The notes beneath the pieces are model-generated. The model was given only the letters and a program-made list of their open reading frames with translations, was not told the origin of the DNA and searched no databases. DNA of 64,000 bases from Patulibacter defluvii (GTDB taxonomy: Bacteria > Actinomycetota > Thermoleophilia > Solirubrobacterales > Solirubrobacteraceae), in the NCBI RefSeq assembly GCF_034096925.1, contig NZ_JAWZSQ010000001.1, positions 186,001 through 250,000 of the forward strand. Direction: 5' to 3'. The position numbers and the translations under genes are program-made. Below, one piece after another: positions 36,401 through 44,280 of this stretch (position 1 is the first letter of the stretch; each line of letters starts with the position of its first letter).

Positions 36401-38613
36401 CGAACACGTGGTTTCAGTTGAACGCGGTCCACGACGGAGCGGTGACCTTCGAGGCGCCCGAGCACACGGCGTTCGTCGAGCAGCGTTTGATCCCCTACGA
36501 GTACTCCACCGACCAGGGAGCGACGTGGCAGCGGGGCGGCCGCAACGGGACCGGGGCGCTCTACGACTGCAAGGTCGATCCAAAGAAGCGGTACTGGATG
36601 ACCTGCCAGGGGTGGAACACCGAGCATTACGAGTCGGAGTGGCTGGGCTCCCGTGCCCTTGGCCAGGCGGGCGGGCTGCAGCGGGAGGGGTGGATCCGGT
36701 ACCGGCCGATCGTCGAGCTGCAGGACGATGTTCCTGCCGGCACGTGCCTGCGGGGCGGCTCGGGCCTCGTGCGTCTCAACAAGGCGCGGCAGGCCGACGG
36801 GAAGGGCAATTGGACGCCGGTGGGCGACAAGAACGGCACCCTGGACGTGTCCGGATTGTTGAAGGCGTGTGTCGTGAACGGGTTCTCTGGCTCGGAGGAC
36901 AAGGAGCCGGCGGCGACGGCGGGGCCGGGCGAGACGGTGGAGGCGTCGTCGGTCGTGGCCAACACGGGCAACGATGTCGGCACGCGATTCGGCACGGCCG
37001 CGGGCGGCGGTGTGGTCCTCACGGCTCCCGAGCACACCCGGTTCGACAAGGGGACGAAGACCGTGGCGATCGATCAGTCCGACAATGACGGACGCACCTG
37101 GAAGAGCGCGGGGAACGATCTGCAGGACTGCAAGCTCACCGACGACGACCGAGGGCTCACGTGCTCGGGCCGCGATCAGCCCATTCGTGATTGGCGGGGC
37201 AAGCTCGGCGATGAGAAGGGGCGGCTTCGAGGCACGCGGCTCTACCGCCTGCGGGTCACGCTGAAGGTCGACGAGGACGCCCCCAACGGGGTGCTGTTGC
37301 GCGGCTCGAGCGTGATCCGGCTGCAGGAGGTGCACCAGGCCCAGGCGCCGGCGTCGGGCCAGGCCGCTGGATGGATCGATCTTGGCGAGCCGCTGTTGAA
37401 GGCGTCGTTGAACGTGCGGACGAAGGCGCCGTACGGGTTGGCGAGTCGCAGCACGCCGACGATCATCGCGCCGAGTCGGCCGGGGATCGCGTATTGGGAG
37501 GTCGGGAACATGGGCCGCCGCGTCGATTTCCGGTTCGATGGGGGGACGAGGAAGGCGACGTTCACGGCGCCGGCCGGGGTGACGTTCGATGAGGCCCGGG
37601 ACGGTCACGACTGGGGCGTGCTCGCGACGGCGTTTGCGGGTGATCGCGATTGGAAGGATCTCCCCTCGGCAGAGAAGGGCCAGCCCACGGGGTTGACGAC
37701 CTGTTCCGCTTCCAAGGACAAGCGTTCGATGACGTGCTACATCGCCAAGGCCAGCGGGCCGGTCACGCTCGCCGGCGCCAGTGATCCGGGGCCCAAGACG
37801 CCCGCGCCCGAGGGGCGGCTGCGGATCGCGTTGCCGGTGAAGGTGGACCCCGACGCGCCGTCGAACACGTGCCTGGCGCCCGGTCGCGGAGCGTTGCCGG
37901 TCACCGGCGTCGAACGCATCGCCGACGCCAAGAAGAAGGACCCGGAACCGTTGGGCAACGCCATGCTCGAGGCGCAGATCGTGGTCTGCACCGGCCCGTT
38001 GCTCGACGGGGCGGTCGATCGCACCGACCCCAACGACCTCCCGCACGCGGATCCCGGTGGCAAGACCAGCCTCGATTGGATGGTCGGGAACACCGCAACG
38101 GGCATCCAGACGACGTTTGGCCCGGTCGAGTTCACCGCACCCGAGCACACGACGTTCCCCGAGCAGGAGAAGGTCGAGATCGAGTACACCGACAACGGAG
38201 GGGACTGGCGCAGCGACACCCTGACCGGCGCCCCGCATGCGGACCGGGCGTTCCTGGTGGACTGTCAGGTGAGCGCCGACAAGCGAACCATGCGCTGCGA
38301 GGATCCCCGCGGCCCTGATCGCTACTGGCCCGGAAGCGGGGGAGGACCGGAGCTGTCCAAGAAGCTGGAGCTGCCCGAGATCCCGTTCGGGGCCGCGTGG
38401 GCATCGACGAAGGAACGCGTCTACCGCTACATGCCCCTCATCGAGATCGACAAGGACGCCCCGCGAGACACCTGCCTCTCGCCGGGCTGGGGCGTCCAAC
38501 AGCTGTGGCGAACCACCCGCGCCCAGAAGGGGCAGGCCAGCACCGACTGGTCGTGGTCGCCCCCACAGCGAGCGCTCGTGGCCGCCCCGCTCCACGTCTG
38601 CACCATCCCCTGA
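30415..38613 (+). CDS. Giant secreted multidomain putative exotoxin (M91-like protease + pertussis-type ADP-ribosyltransferase + hemopexin + Ig-like repeats)
   Basis: 2732 residues. Signal peptide 1-37 (helix AWAAWLVVVALAGVALGG, cleavage near ASAS). About 140-330 holds HELIHAVHYLGG (zinc HExxH at 240-244) and PREEIRTLG (284-292), as in M91/NleD effectors. About 495-655 resembles pertussis toxin S1: VYVASDRPPEEVFENG, ISTT (547-550), E637 in TKEWSAIGKIAPENI. The S1 NAD-binding Arg is V504 here. About 840-922 is hydrophobic and Gly-rich, like a translocation segment. About 1055-1285 carries four hemopexin-like units (FPGL..F..GIDAA). CYAL-type and CYSF lectin-like segments follow (about 1340-1410 and 1508-1600). 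Six Ig-like repeats (from about 1640, 1797, 1990, 2176, 2358, 2553) each have ..VxNxG.. and ..DxDAP cores with paired cysteines. Domain names are inferred from motifs; toxicity is unproven. Confidence 0.7.
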   Translation: MLSILDVLLGRRAWAAWLVVVALAGVALGGPAAASASPQPEDVEVTVGAGQKAKRLRGVRVPLPGVEKSGIVVAKDLYTANPDGTVKVVKFDEADGGGAAAAKLFVQRMQASLAEIATTTSGQQLLRGVSEIRPLDQLDGAAAATGHDDVTVVLYRTTFDKKHPDFKTTPETQPYDLSRGVSVKPEFKKVGGRFEPVPPKVEATGSAAMIAVPNDSFAVFGMNLEDHERFVIREPEGLAHELIHAVHYLGGSALMGDAYDDVVVPVSYKRADGRVVEGWEIALPREEIRTLGGPDAPLAGILEDVSGQQAPLLEEAIWAQRPLNDRIAKAKQAGDTAKLAVLMRVRRARRASGITETMIADELGIVARRHYVNVTGEPDARKQRVKDVAAEAGVSEGDVGFEVFSLPSGTTISVDEAQDPAKVRKKLTSSWASLLPACVRPSRSAFCQPEKTAKDVSAKTARQGAAMRDYLKEHPDAELHLGEPISHPSLREQAAVERPAVVYVASDRPPEEVFENGIQAPGTDYSTLTDQWLGNVHNDTLQGSGWISTTETLARAKADAVSLSRAEFEPGTLDDPPRLFAEGWVYEVEPTDFFVSAEASAAKIPNGYERLPADKKAQYKDFQKKTPLAAVTEQTKEWSAIGKIAPENIKGVRRYAAIYGATADGRITSEKPTIVERPMDADRTRPTKYVPGAPGYSPYEDPQSGWNDRTTVFGPLDRDPWRGAVEAEKLVQGAAFEHSDGKLTAVQPEEVHEKAQRIVEELLGDKQFMDEIPRPKVETVDGRKTLAWKPEQARVTVEKVQERLRGQFNLTDGVVNKAFLAAWAYDMYELSKTYKNVDDLEIAARTTAMIPGLGQALGLADGIKKQDAEGIAVNSVALTAFMGALMAPGVGEVLGGAVLTYTLGKLAYTTTRSVVNAVVQWFTPPKPIPAAHLPAGSIPTLPHVDVEEVPDCQTTRQITWHHDRSLPRDAELVARVMRPDGSSYEKAVDAGAKALSFTDVGLGVAIDVFYRVKRPWGTFVSSQLQRAEVVTARLSAVHVSGCDERLTTVPWPEEEIGWIAARFPGLANTEFVRGIGAVLAYERSWNAERQRYTSFGFFRGDKYVTYNDPLHHSPGVPDGVLKISDQFPETKGTIFATGIDAAVNLAYDYPNSARYLFFRDDQVVDYTRGFAGNPSRFEQQKIAKMFPGLPAGFEKGIDAAFLDNFDRRGKPSNERIVLVKGARYALYDRANRRLIPTRSDRIADRWQLLSNIDLTRGIDSALALGPDETLLFKGQHTFLARNAVEVEDVPVETLFSLYSDFGPGPAQFRSRGLVHASGDDATRDPAGRKDATLRLTKSSVSGCYALQNGFARKDEVIGNWEKRRSRVDLGTGRPMFGKAIVCPESIGQGGYVLHPVDERGSGVDRSRVLVVDVDPGWTSYFAPRSELEKMMSKDDLAARTTWRFRSPWWSSEVAIPDEKLGDAVALDEVGTGRAVATSDDRSKLVLDEAPVRDAGWDYSFRVEPGLADESCYSFRAGGTVKYLHWDSKADRLSLAAEDDGQSSARDLTFCTKDAGEDGKGGKAFTLHPWGAPDRLLTWDAKKSTFRTAKDAGSPLKLTLGDPYRYPPGGLVDAVATTGRDATAITYVLGLSPLTPGQEGPAKIAFRNAGKAGVRWDGGSLSVTAPAYTRFTEQKEVAAEWSDDGGKTWHPSSSLKAELCSTTHGRTRLECGLVTPGALAKGDLVRFSPIVEVDADAPKQAVVVPPKAVLILEKGKDDETAVRTSAVAGVHVYIDDPGRGLRSPRDVTVGSVDRDGVGTLDFEVANFGPEISGDFSGKVRLTVPEGVVHFREQSTVTVRSLTKAGRSKRDADLGKQDLIKTWTLTGCKLEQDQRVLECDNTIGRYTWKAASVDADGAPVAEETLRFSPLVEADQGVSSGEEYGGGQLEMTIQQVELRTPTQTVPLGTQTVRSETMVQVPDVRLGLVNRGPVTPIGVGYRASDKSFVGSRVALSWIVANTWFQLNAVHDGAVTFEAPEHTAFVEQRLIPYEYSTDQGATWQRGGRNGTGALYDCKVDPKKRYWMTCQGWNTEHYESEWLGSRALGQAGGLQREGWIRYRPIVELQDDVPAGTCLRGGSGLVRLNKARQADGKGNWTPVGDKNGTLDVSGLLKACVVNGFSGSEDKEPAATAGPGETVEASSVVANTGNDVGTRFGTAAGGGVVLTAPEHTRFDKGTKTVAIDQSDNDGRTWKSAGNDLQDCKLTDDDRGLTCSGRDQPIRDWRGKLGDEKGRLRGTRLYRLRVTLKVDEDAPNGVLLRGSSVIRLQEVHQAQAPASGQAAGWIDLGEPLLKASLNVRTKAPYGLASRSTPTIIAPSRPGIAYWEVGNMGRRVDFRFDGGTRKATFTAPAGVTFDEARDGHDWGVLATAFAGDRDWKDLPSAEKGQPTGLTTCSASKDKRSMTCYIAKASGPVTLAGASDPGPKTPAPEGRLRIALPVKVDPDAPSNTCLAPGRGALPVTGVERIADAKKKDPEPLGNAMLEAQIVVCTGPLLDGAVDRTDPNDLPHADPGGKTSLDWMVGNTATGIQTTFGPVEFTAPEHTTFPEQEKVEIEYTDNGGDWRSDTLTGAPHADRAFLVDCQVSADKRTMRCEDPRGPDRYWPGSGGGPELSKKLELPEIPFGAAWASTKERVYRYMPLIEIDKDAPRDTCLSPGWGVQQLWRTTRAQKGQASTDWSWSPPQRALVAAPLHVCTIP

Positions 38614-38618
38614 CATCA

Positions 38619-38660
38619 AGCGTCGCGTCCTGGGAACCCGGGTCCCCAGGACGCGACGCT
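38619..38660 (+). terminator. Strong hairpin after the giant gene
   Basis: AGCGTCGCGTCCTGGG (38619-38634) pairs perfectly with CCCAGGACGCGACGCT (38645-38660) over a 10-base loop, starting 5 bp after the stop codon. There is no U tract. Confidence 0.65.
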
Positions 38661-38774
38661 GCCGACTGCCGCAAAGCTCGCCCGAGCCGAGCCACGCGGC
38701 GGCCGGCCGGTAGCTCGCCAACGCCGCCGGTGAAAGGGTGGTCAGCCCGTCGGTCCGGGTCAGCGGGCGCGGGT

Positions 38775-38806
38775 GGTGGCTAGGGGACCTGGGTCCCCTA
38801 GCCACC
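38775..38806. repeat. Perfect 15-bp inverted repeat with 2-bp centre
   Basis: GGTGGCTAGGGGACC, TG, GGTCCCCTAGCCACC. No gene is seen in 38614-38905, so with the hairpin at 38619 this fills the gap. It could be a second terminator, a binding site, or the scar of a small transposable element. Confidence 0.6.
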
Positions 38807-38905
38807 GAGCGTTGTTGGACGAACGTACGGCTTTGAGGCAGAAGTCTCGGCACGCGAGAGAGTCCTTGGAGACGGAACGCTCATCGTCTCGACGGACGCT
38901 CCGAT

Positions 38906-39500
38906 CTACTCGCCCGGTTCACTGTCGACGAGATGCAACAAGCCGATGAGCAGCACCTCGAGGCGCTCGGTGCTGCGCTGCAGGAGAGCGTCCGGGAGCA
39001 GCGGCCGATACTGGTCGTCGGGGCCGGCCTACCCGCGATGCGGGAGCTGCGCAAGCTGCCGACCTGCTTCGAGCACGGTGATCGGTACGAGCTCGGCCTG
39101 CTGGACCGCGACGCGACCCGGACCGCGCTGCTGGAGCCCACCCGCGCCAGCGGCCGGCCGTTCACCGAGGACGCCGGCGAGCAGCTGGCACAGCGCACCG
39201 GCGGCTACCGCTACGCGAGCCAGGTCTTCGGCCACGAGGCCTGGCCCGCCTCGAACGACGCCGACGCGATCGACCTTGGCCACCTCGAGGTCGCCGAGCA
39301 GCGCGCGGAGCGGCGACTGGACCAGGGCCTCTACGCGCTGCGCTGGAAGCACGCCTCCCCGCAAGAGCGCGACTACCTGATCGCGACCGCTGAACAGGAG
39401 CACGAGGTCGGCCGGGCCATCACCGGGGCGAGGTCGCCGCCCGCCTCGGGATGGCTGCCCAGCGCGCATCCTCGATCCGCGCGAGGCTGATCGAGCCCGT
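38906..39500 (+). pseudogene. AAA-type ATPase fragment (frameshifted, N-terminus missing)
   Basis: The frame begins inside a Walker B-like segment (LLARFTVDEMQQADEQHLEA), continues with RPILVVGAGLPAMRELRKLP (sensor 1 region) and RTGGYRYASQVFGHEAW, then QGLYALRWKHASPQERDYLI. This matches the C-terminal two thirds of actinobacterial AAA ATPases of the Orc1/Cdc6-like kind. The P-loop part is absent, and near 39425 the reading frame must shift by one base to keep EVAARLGMAAQRASSIRARL, the family's C-terminal helix. Both defects indicate a dead gene. It lies beside the inverted repeat, consistent with recombination. Confidence 0.6.
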
Positions 39501-39555
39501 TCCGCGACGGCGGTACGCCGTGCCGGGATCAAGCGCGGCTGAGCCCTCGCCCGGC

Positions 39556-42102
39556 TCAGCGGACGCCGGCCAGCCGCAGCGTCCGTCGCAGGCTGCTGGC
39601 GCGGGCCCGTTCCGGCGCCACGATGGCGATCGCGCTGATCCGGCCGTTGCTGGTCTGTAGGACTACCCGCGGGCTGGTGCGGCTGCGGGCCCGGCGGACC
39701 CAGAGGCCGCGGCCGACCCGCTTGGCCACCCGTCCGACGCGCCGTGCCGACGAGCCGACCCGCAGGCCCGCGACCCGGTGTTGGCGGGCGGTCGAGGTCA
39801 TCGCGACCGTTCGGCCGTCGTCGCCGAAGACGGCCGCCAGCGTCGCCTGGCGGCCGTCGCGCTCGGTCACGCAGTAGCGGTAGGCGTCGAGCGGGCGCGC
39901 GGCGGGCTGGCCGACCCGCCGCAGCAGCGAGGTCGTCGATTCGCCGAGGCGCAGCGGGCCGACCTGCGAGCGGCCGAGGGCGTCGGCCTGGATCTTGCAG
40001 CCGGGGTAGGGCACCCCGGTCGCGCGCTCCCAGGTCTGGAGGTAGGCCTCGGCGCCGGTCAGGAGGTCGTTGACGATCGGCTGGCCGGCGATCTGGCGCA
40101 GGTCCTCGTACCAGTCGGGGTAGAGCCCGTACTGCGCCACGCCCTCCTGGTTGAGGTCGAAGACGCGGTTGCCGGTCCGGTTGCGGTCGAGCGTGACCGC
40201 GCCGTCGATCGAGCGGAAGGGGTAGCGGACCGGGTTCTTGGCGTTGTCGTCGCGTGGGCCGCTCTGGGCGCCGAAGCCGTTGATGTCGGCGCCGTAGCCG
40301 AGTCCGAAGAGGAACCGCGGGTCGCGCTGCTCGCGGAGCACCTTCCACCGCTCGACGAAGCGGTTCGTGCCGTCGGCGCGGAGCGCGACGAAGCCGCCCA
40401 GCTGGTAGATCCGCTTCGGCGTCGTCTCGTCCGACCAGTTGTGGCTGGAGAGCACGCCGGGGTAGCGCCGCTGCTCAAGCAGCTTCAGCGCCTCGTCGCG
40501 GGTCTTGACGCTCATGTGGTCGACGTCGATCATCATCCCCTTGCTGATCATCCGCTCGATCAGCTGCCGGCCGAGGTCGCTGAGGCCGCGCGGGTTGCAG
40601 AGCGGGCCGGCAGGGTAGACCGGCAGCGCGCCCGGCCGCCCGACCAGGGTCAGCAGGTCGGCCACGGCGTCGATCCGCGGGATGTCGTCGTCGTCGTAGC
40701 GGTCGGACGGGTGACCGTCGGCGCAGCGCTGCAGGCGCAGGAAGTGGGAGGTGTCGATCAGGTTGCCGACGTTGGTCAGGACGCCGGTCAGCCCGTCGTC
40801 GCCGGTGGTGCCGCCGAAGGCGTTGTCGAACTTGTGGACGGGGAAGGCGTTGCGCACTCCCAGCCGGTACATCTCGTCGAGCCGCTGCTCCATCTGCTCG
40901 GGCGTGCAGGCGGGGGTGTCGTTCGGCAGCGAGCAGTTGAACGGCGCCGCGCTCTCCAGCCCGAGGACGATCGCGAGCTTGCCGTCGTTGATCACCCGCC
41001 GCGCCTGCTGCGGGCTCTTGACGATCCGGAAGAAGCCCTTGCCGGGACCGCCGAACTGGGCGTCGATGTAGTCCTGCAGCTGCTCCGTGTCGCGGAGCTG
41101 CTCGCGCAGCGTCTCCATCTCGTCGCAGCTGTGGTTGCGGATCGGCCAGATCCGACAGAGGACCCCGTTGTCGGTGAAATCGACGACCATCATCCGCAGG
41201 CCGCCGCGCCAGGCCCGCTCGACCCAGCGCCAGTAGGCGCCCTCGTGGGTCAGCGAGTCGTAGCGCGGCCAGTCCTTCAGCGACGGATAGCCGGACGGGT
41301 CGTGGAAGCCGACCACGTGGCCGCCGAGGAAGTTCTCCAGCAGCGCGGCCCCGCCGCCGAGCAGGGCGTGGTCGGGACAGTCGACCAGCGCCTTCTCGAT
41401 CCCGTAAGGCGACCAGATCCGGCCGCAGTGGACGGCGCCGCCGATGAAGTTGAAGCTGACCGGGTGGTTGTGGCCGTCGATCAGGCCCCGGACCTCGCCG
41501 TCGCGCCAGCTGCCACGGGCCGGCGTGCCGACGGCGTTGATCTCGGCCTCGGGGAAGACCGTGCAGTTGCCGGCGGCGACGAACCGGAAGGCCGCGGTCT
41601 GGCCCTCGGCCCGCGGCGGGGCGACCACGGTGCCGCCGCCGTCGACGGCGAGCACGCCGCCGTTCAGGCCCTCGATCCGGAAGCGGCCCGCGCCGGCCGG
41701 CTCGACGCGCCAGTCGCCTGCCGGCCCGAGGTCCTCGGAGGCCAGCACCCCGCCGCCGTCGCCGCGGGTGATCGCGGTCCGGTCGCGGCCGTAGAACAGG
41801 TAGCGGCCGAGCGCGGTCGCCTGCATCCGAAACGCCTCGGCACCGCCGGCGGCGATCGCCTCGGCCCGGTAGCCGCCGTCGGCGCGGCGGACGACGAAGC
41901 GCCCGGTCGCGACCGACTGGAGGGCGTAGCAGCCATGGACCAGCGAATAGCGGGTCGGCAGCTCGGCAGCCGACGCGCTCGCGGGCCAGGCCGTCGCGAG
42001 CAGGACCAGCAGCGCGACCAGCGCCGCTCCGGCCCCCCGCCCGAACCGGACCGTCGAACGGCACGCCGCGACGTGCCCCGCTCTCCCACGGAAACTCCTC
42101 AC
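39556..42102 (-). CDS. Secreted dipeptidase-like protein of the M19 / amidohydrolase type
   Basis: 848 residues from GTG 42102 (TAGTGT -10 six bases upstream). Signal peptide about 1-46 (ALVALLVLLATAWPASASA). Residues about 50-185 form a lectin-like domain starting HGCYALQSVATGRFVVRRAD. The catalytic part starts with GLIDGHNHPVSFNF (metal-binding HxH) and later has MIDVDHMSVKTRDEAL, VLSSHNWS and FGLGYGADINGFG, in the order found in renal-dipeptidase-like M19 enzymes, with large insertions (SHNWSDET). The C-terminus is a basic domain of about 150 residues with SARRVGRVAKRVGRG. It probably acts outside the cell on dipeptides or related amides. The CYALQ segment is shared with the giant protein nearby. 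Confidence 0.75.
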   Translation of the reverse strand: MRSFRGRAGHVAACRSTVRFGRGAGAALVALLVLLATAWPASASAAELPTRYSLVHGCYALQSVATGRFVVRRADGGYRAEAIAAGGAEAFRMQATALGRYLFYGRDRTAITRGDGGGVLASEDLGPAGDWRVEPAGAGRFRIEGLNGGVLAVDGGGTVVAPPRAEGQTAAFRFVAAGNCTVFPEAEINAVGTPARGSWRDGEVRGLIDGHNHPVSFNFIGGAVHCGRIWSPYGIEKALVDCPDHALLGGGAALLENFLGGHVVGFHDPSGYPSLKDWPRYDSLTHEGAYWRWVERAWRGGLRMMVVDFTDNGVLCRIWPIRNHSCDEMETLREQLRDTEQLQDYIDAQFGGPGKGFFRIVKSPQQARRVINDGKLAIVLGLESAAPFNCSLPNDTPACTPEQMEQRLDEMYRLGVRNAFPVHKFDNAFGGTTGDDGLTGVLTNVGNLIDTSHFLRLQRCADGHPSDRYDDDDIPRIDAVADLLTLVGRPGALPVYPAGPLCNPRGLSDLGRQLIERMISKGMMIDVDHMSVKTRDEALKLLEQRRYPGVLSSHNWSDETTPKRIYQLGGFVALRADGTNRFVERWKVLREQRDPRFLFGLGYGADINGFGAQSGPRDDNAKNPVRYPFRSIDGAVTLDRNRTGNRVFDLNQEGVAQYGLYPDWYEDLRQIAGQPIVNDLLTGAEAYLQTWERATGVPYPGCKIQADALGRSQVGPLRLGESTTSLLRRVGQPAARPLDAYRYCVTERDGRQATLAAVFGDDGRTVAMTSTARQHRVAGLRVGSSARRVGRVAKRVGRGLWVRRARSRTSPRVVLQTSNGRISAIAIVAPERARASSLRRTLRLAGVR

Positions 42103-42108
42103 CGCCAG

Positions 42109-42137
42109 ACACTAGCGGGTTAGGTACATCGGTGCAA
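42109..42137 (-). promoter_or_regulatory. Promoter of the dipeptidase-like gene
   Basis: On the minus strand TTGCAC (42132-42137), 17 bp, TAGTGT (42109-42114), 6 bases to GTG 42102. It supports this start and a leaderless message. Confidence 0.55.
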
Positions 42138-42210
42138 CCCAAGTCCCAACGGCCCATCGGCGAAAGGCGGCTGGCAAGCGCGATGGCCCGCATCTCGCCG
42201 TGAGGGCGCG

Positions 42211-44103
42211 TCAGCGGAACGCGGCGATGATCATCCGGTGGTCCGACAGCTCGGAGCGGACGACCTCGGCGTGCACCGGCCGGAGCCCCGAGACGAGGAG
42301 GTGGTCGATCTCCTCGTCGGGATCGTCGGCGGGGGAGGTCGGCGCGGGGCGGATGCCTTCCAGTGCGTCCTTGGCACCGGATCGGAGCAGGGTTCGCCAG
42401 GCGTCCGAAACGGGCGTGGTGTTGAGGTCGCCGCCCCCGATCACCGCGCCCGGTGCATCGCGGAAGGCATCGGCGAGGATCGCGGCCTGTCGTCCGGTCG
42501 CGTCCGTCGCATTGGCGTCGGGCTGGAGGTGGGTGGCGAGGATCCGCACCTTCTCGCCCTCCCACGTCACCGACGCCGAGGTGATCGCCGCGCCCGTGAG
42601 CGCGTCGAACATCGGGTACTTCGCCGAGGACGCCTCCGTCGTCGGCAGGGAGGTGAGGATAGCGTCGCCCCAGACGGGGTCGGCGGCGGGTCCGAACACC
42701 GCGTGCATCCCGAGCATCCGAGCGAGGATCGCCAGCTGGTCCTGGCCTCCGTTGAGGAGCCACCCGCGATCGACCTCGCTGAGCAGCACGACCTGTGCTC
42801 CGCTGTCCCGGATCTGGGCGGCGACGTCCGCGGGGCGGAAGACGCCGTCGATCCCGTACCCCATCCGGAGGTTGTACGCGGCGACGACGAGCTCGTCCGA
42901 GGCCGCGGCCTCACGCGCGACGGGTAGCGACGGCACGGTGAGGGGCGGCCCGACGAGCGCGGCGGCGGCTGCGGCGACGGTCGCGACGGCCACTCCCGCG
43001 ACCGCCCGGGCACCCGAGTCGTCGATCCGTCGTTCCGAGACGCGGAAGTCCTCGTCGTCGTCGGCCCCGCCCGCCCGGTACGCGACGGTCCAGAGAGCGA
43101 AGAGGACAGCGGCCCCCACCAGCGGCAGGTCGGCACGGTAGCCGAGGTCGTACCCCGCGTAGTAGGCGAAGAACAGCGCGATCCAGACGATCGCACCGGC
43201 ACCGGCCGCGAGGGCGGTGCGCCGGGACGATCGTCCACGCCCCGCGAAGAGCAGAAGACGCACCGCGGCCGCGGGGCCGACCAGGACGGCCGCCAGGAAC
43301 CAGACGGGCAGCGCCCCCTCCGCGCCGTCGCGGACCACCTCGGGCAGCAGCGACAGCGCGACGGCGGCGGGAAAGAGCACGGCTGCGGCCCACGGGCGTC
43401 GCCGAGGGGCGGGCAGGAGCGCCACGACCGCTGCCGTGCCGCTCCCGAGCACCGCGACGACGGGTCCCCAGAGCGAGTCGGCGACCGAGGCGCGTCCGAC
43501 GTTCGCGAGGGCGAGGAGGATCAGCAGGAGCAGGGGGAGCAGGAGGAAGGCGCTGCGCGGGGCGACGGCCGGCCCCCCGGGCTCCTCCCCACCACGACCG
43601 GCCGCGCGCACCGCGAACCCGACGGCGATGGCCTGGAGGACCAGGACCGCGTACGAGGCGGCGTCGTCCCGCCACACGGCGCCGAAGCTCCCCAGCGCGG
43701 CATGCACCGCCGTGGCGACGGCGACACCGAGGAACACGCCGGGCACCAGTCGGCGGCCGAGGGCGCCCGTCGCCAGGCACAGTGCGGCGACCGCGAGGGC
43801 GACCCCCAGGGAACTGCCGTAGAGCTGCACGGCGCCCCCGCCGGGGACGACCTGCACGCCGACGCGGACGACGAACGCGGCGACGAGGAGGCCCGCCGCC
43901 AGGCGCGGCGCGGGGCCGCGGACGAACGCGATCAGCACGAGCGGAGCGGCCATCACGGCCAGCGCGTACGCGCCCATGACCTCCGTGGGCGTCTGCGCGG
44001 CCCGGCCGAACAGCGTGATCAGCGATGGCGTCCACAGCCGCCAGAGATCGGTGAGGAGCCAGGCCGCGGCGAGGCCGACCGCGCTGAGCGACGTCCGGGT
44101 CAT
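42211..44103 (-). CDS. Membrane protein with endonuclease/exonuclease/phosphatase domain
   Basis: 630 residues from ATG 44103 (MTRTSLSAVGLAAAWLLTDL), preceded by CAGAAT at 7 bases. About twelve membrane segments fill residues 5-390. The C-terminal EEP domain (about 410-630) has LVVAAYNLRMGYG, VVLLSEVDRGW (catalytic Glu), ATHLQPDANA, VIGGGDLNTTP, EEIDHLLVSG and SELSDHRMIIAAF (general base His). The domain family includes DNase I, sphingomyelinases and inositol phosphatases, and membrane-fused forms are common in actinobacteria. The substrate is unknown; the catalytic side is probably extracytoplasmic. Confidence 0.8.
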   Translation of the reverse strand: MTRTSLSAVGLAAAWLLTDLWRLWTPSLITLFGRAAQTPTEVMGAYALAVMAAPLVLIAFVRGPAPRLAAGLLVAAFVVRVGVQVVPGGGAVQLYGSSLGVALAVAALCLATGALGRRLVPGVFLGVAVATAVHAALGSFGAVWRDDAASYAVLVLQAIAVGFAVRAAGRGGEEPGGPAVAPRSAFLLLPLLLLILLALANVGRASVADSLWGPVVAVLGSGTAAVVALLPAPRRRPWAAAVLFPAAVALSLLPEVVRDGAEGALPVWFLAAVLVGPAAAVRLLLFAGRGRSSRRTALAAGAGAIVWIALFFAYYAGYDLGYRADLPLVGAAVLFALWTVAYRAGGADDDEDFRVSERRIDDSGARAVAGVAVATVAAAAAALVGPPLTVPSLPVAREAAASDELVVAAYNLRMGYGIDGVFRPADVAAQIRDSGAQVVLLSEVDRGWLLNGGQDQLAILARMLGMHAVFGPAADPVWGDAILTSLPTTEASSAKYPMFDALTGAAITSASVTWEGEKVRILATHLQPDANATDATGRQAAILADAFRDAPGAVIGGGDLNTTPVSDAWRTLLRSGAKDALEGIRPAPTSPADDPDEEIDHLLVSGLRPVHAEVVRSELSDHRMIIAAFR

Positions 44104-44280
44104 GCCGCCGATTCTGGGGCGCTCGCGACCGGTGGCGCTCGACCTGGACGCCTGGCCGAGCAGTTCGATCGGTGCCTGGTCATCCAGCCACGCCTTCGCG
44201 GGTCGTCGCGTCGTAGGCCTCGACGAGCATCCGAACGACCTTGAAGCCCTCCCGCAGTCGGTGCTCGGTCGTCGGGCTCG

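Noticed and set aside
35488..38853. A 1121-codon minus-strand frame opposite the giant gene
   Set aside because: Arg/His/Pro-rich shadow of the Ig-like repeats; the plus strand frame has signal peptide, motifs and promoter.
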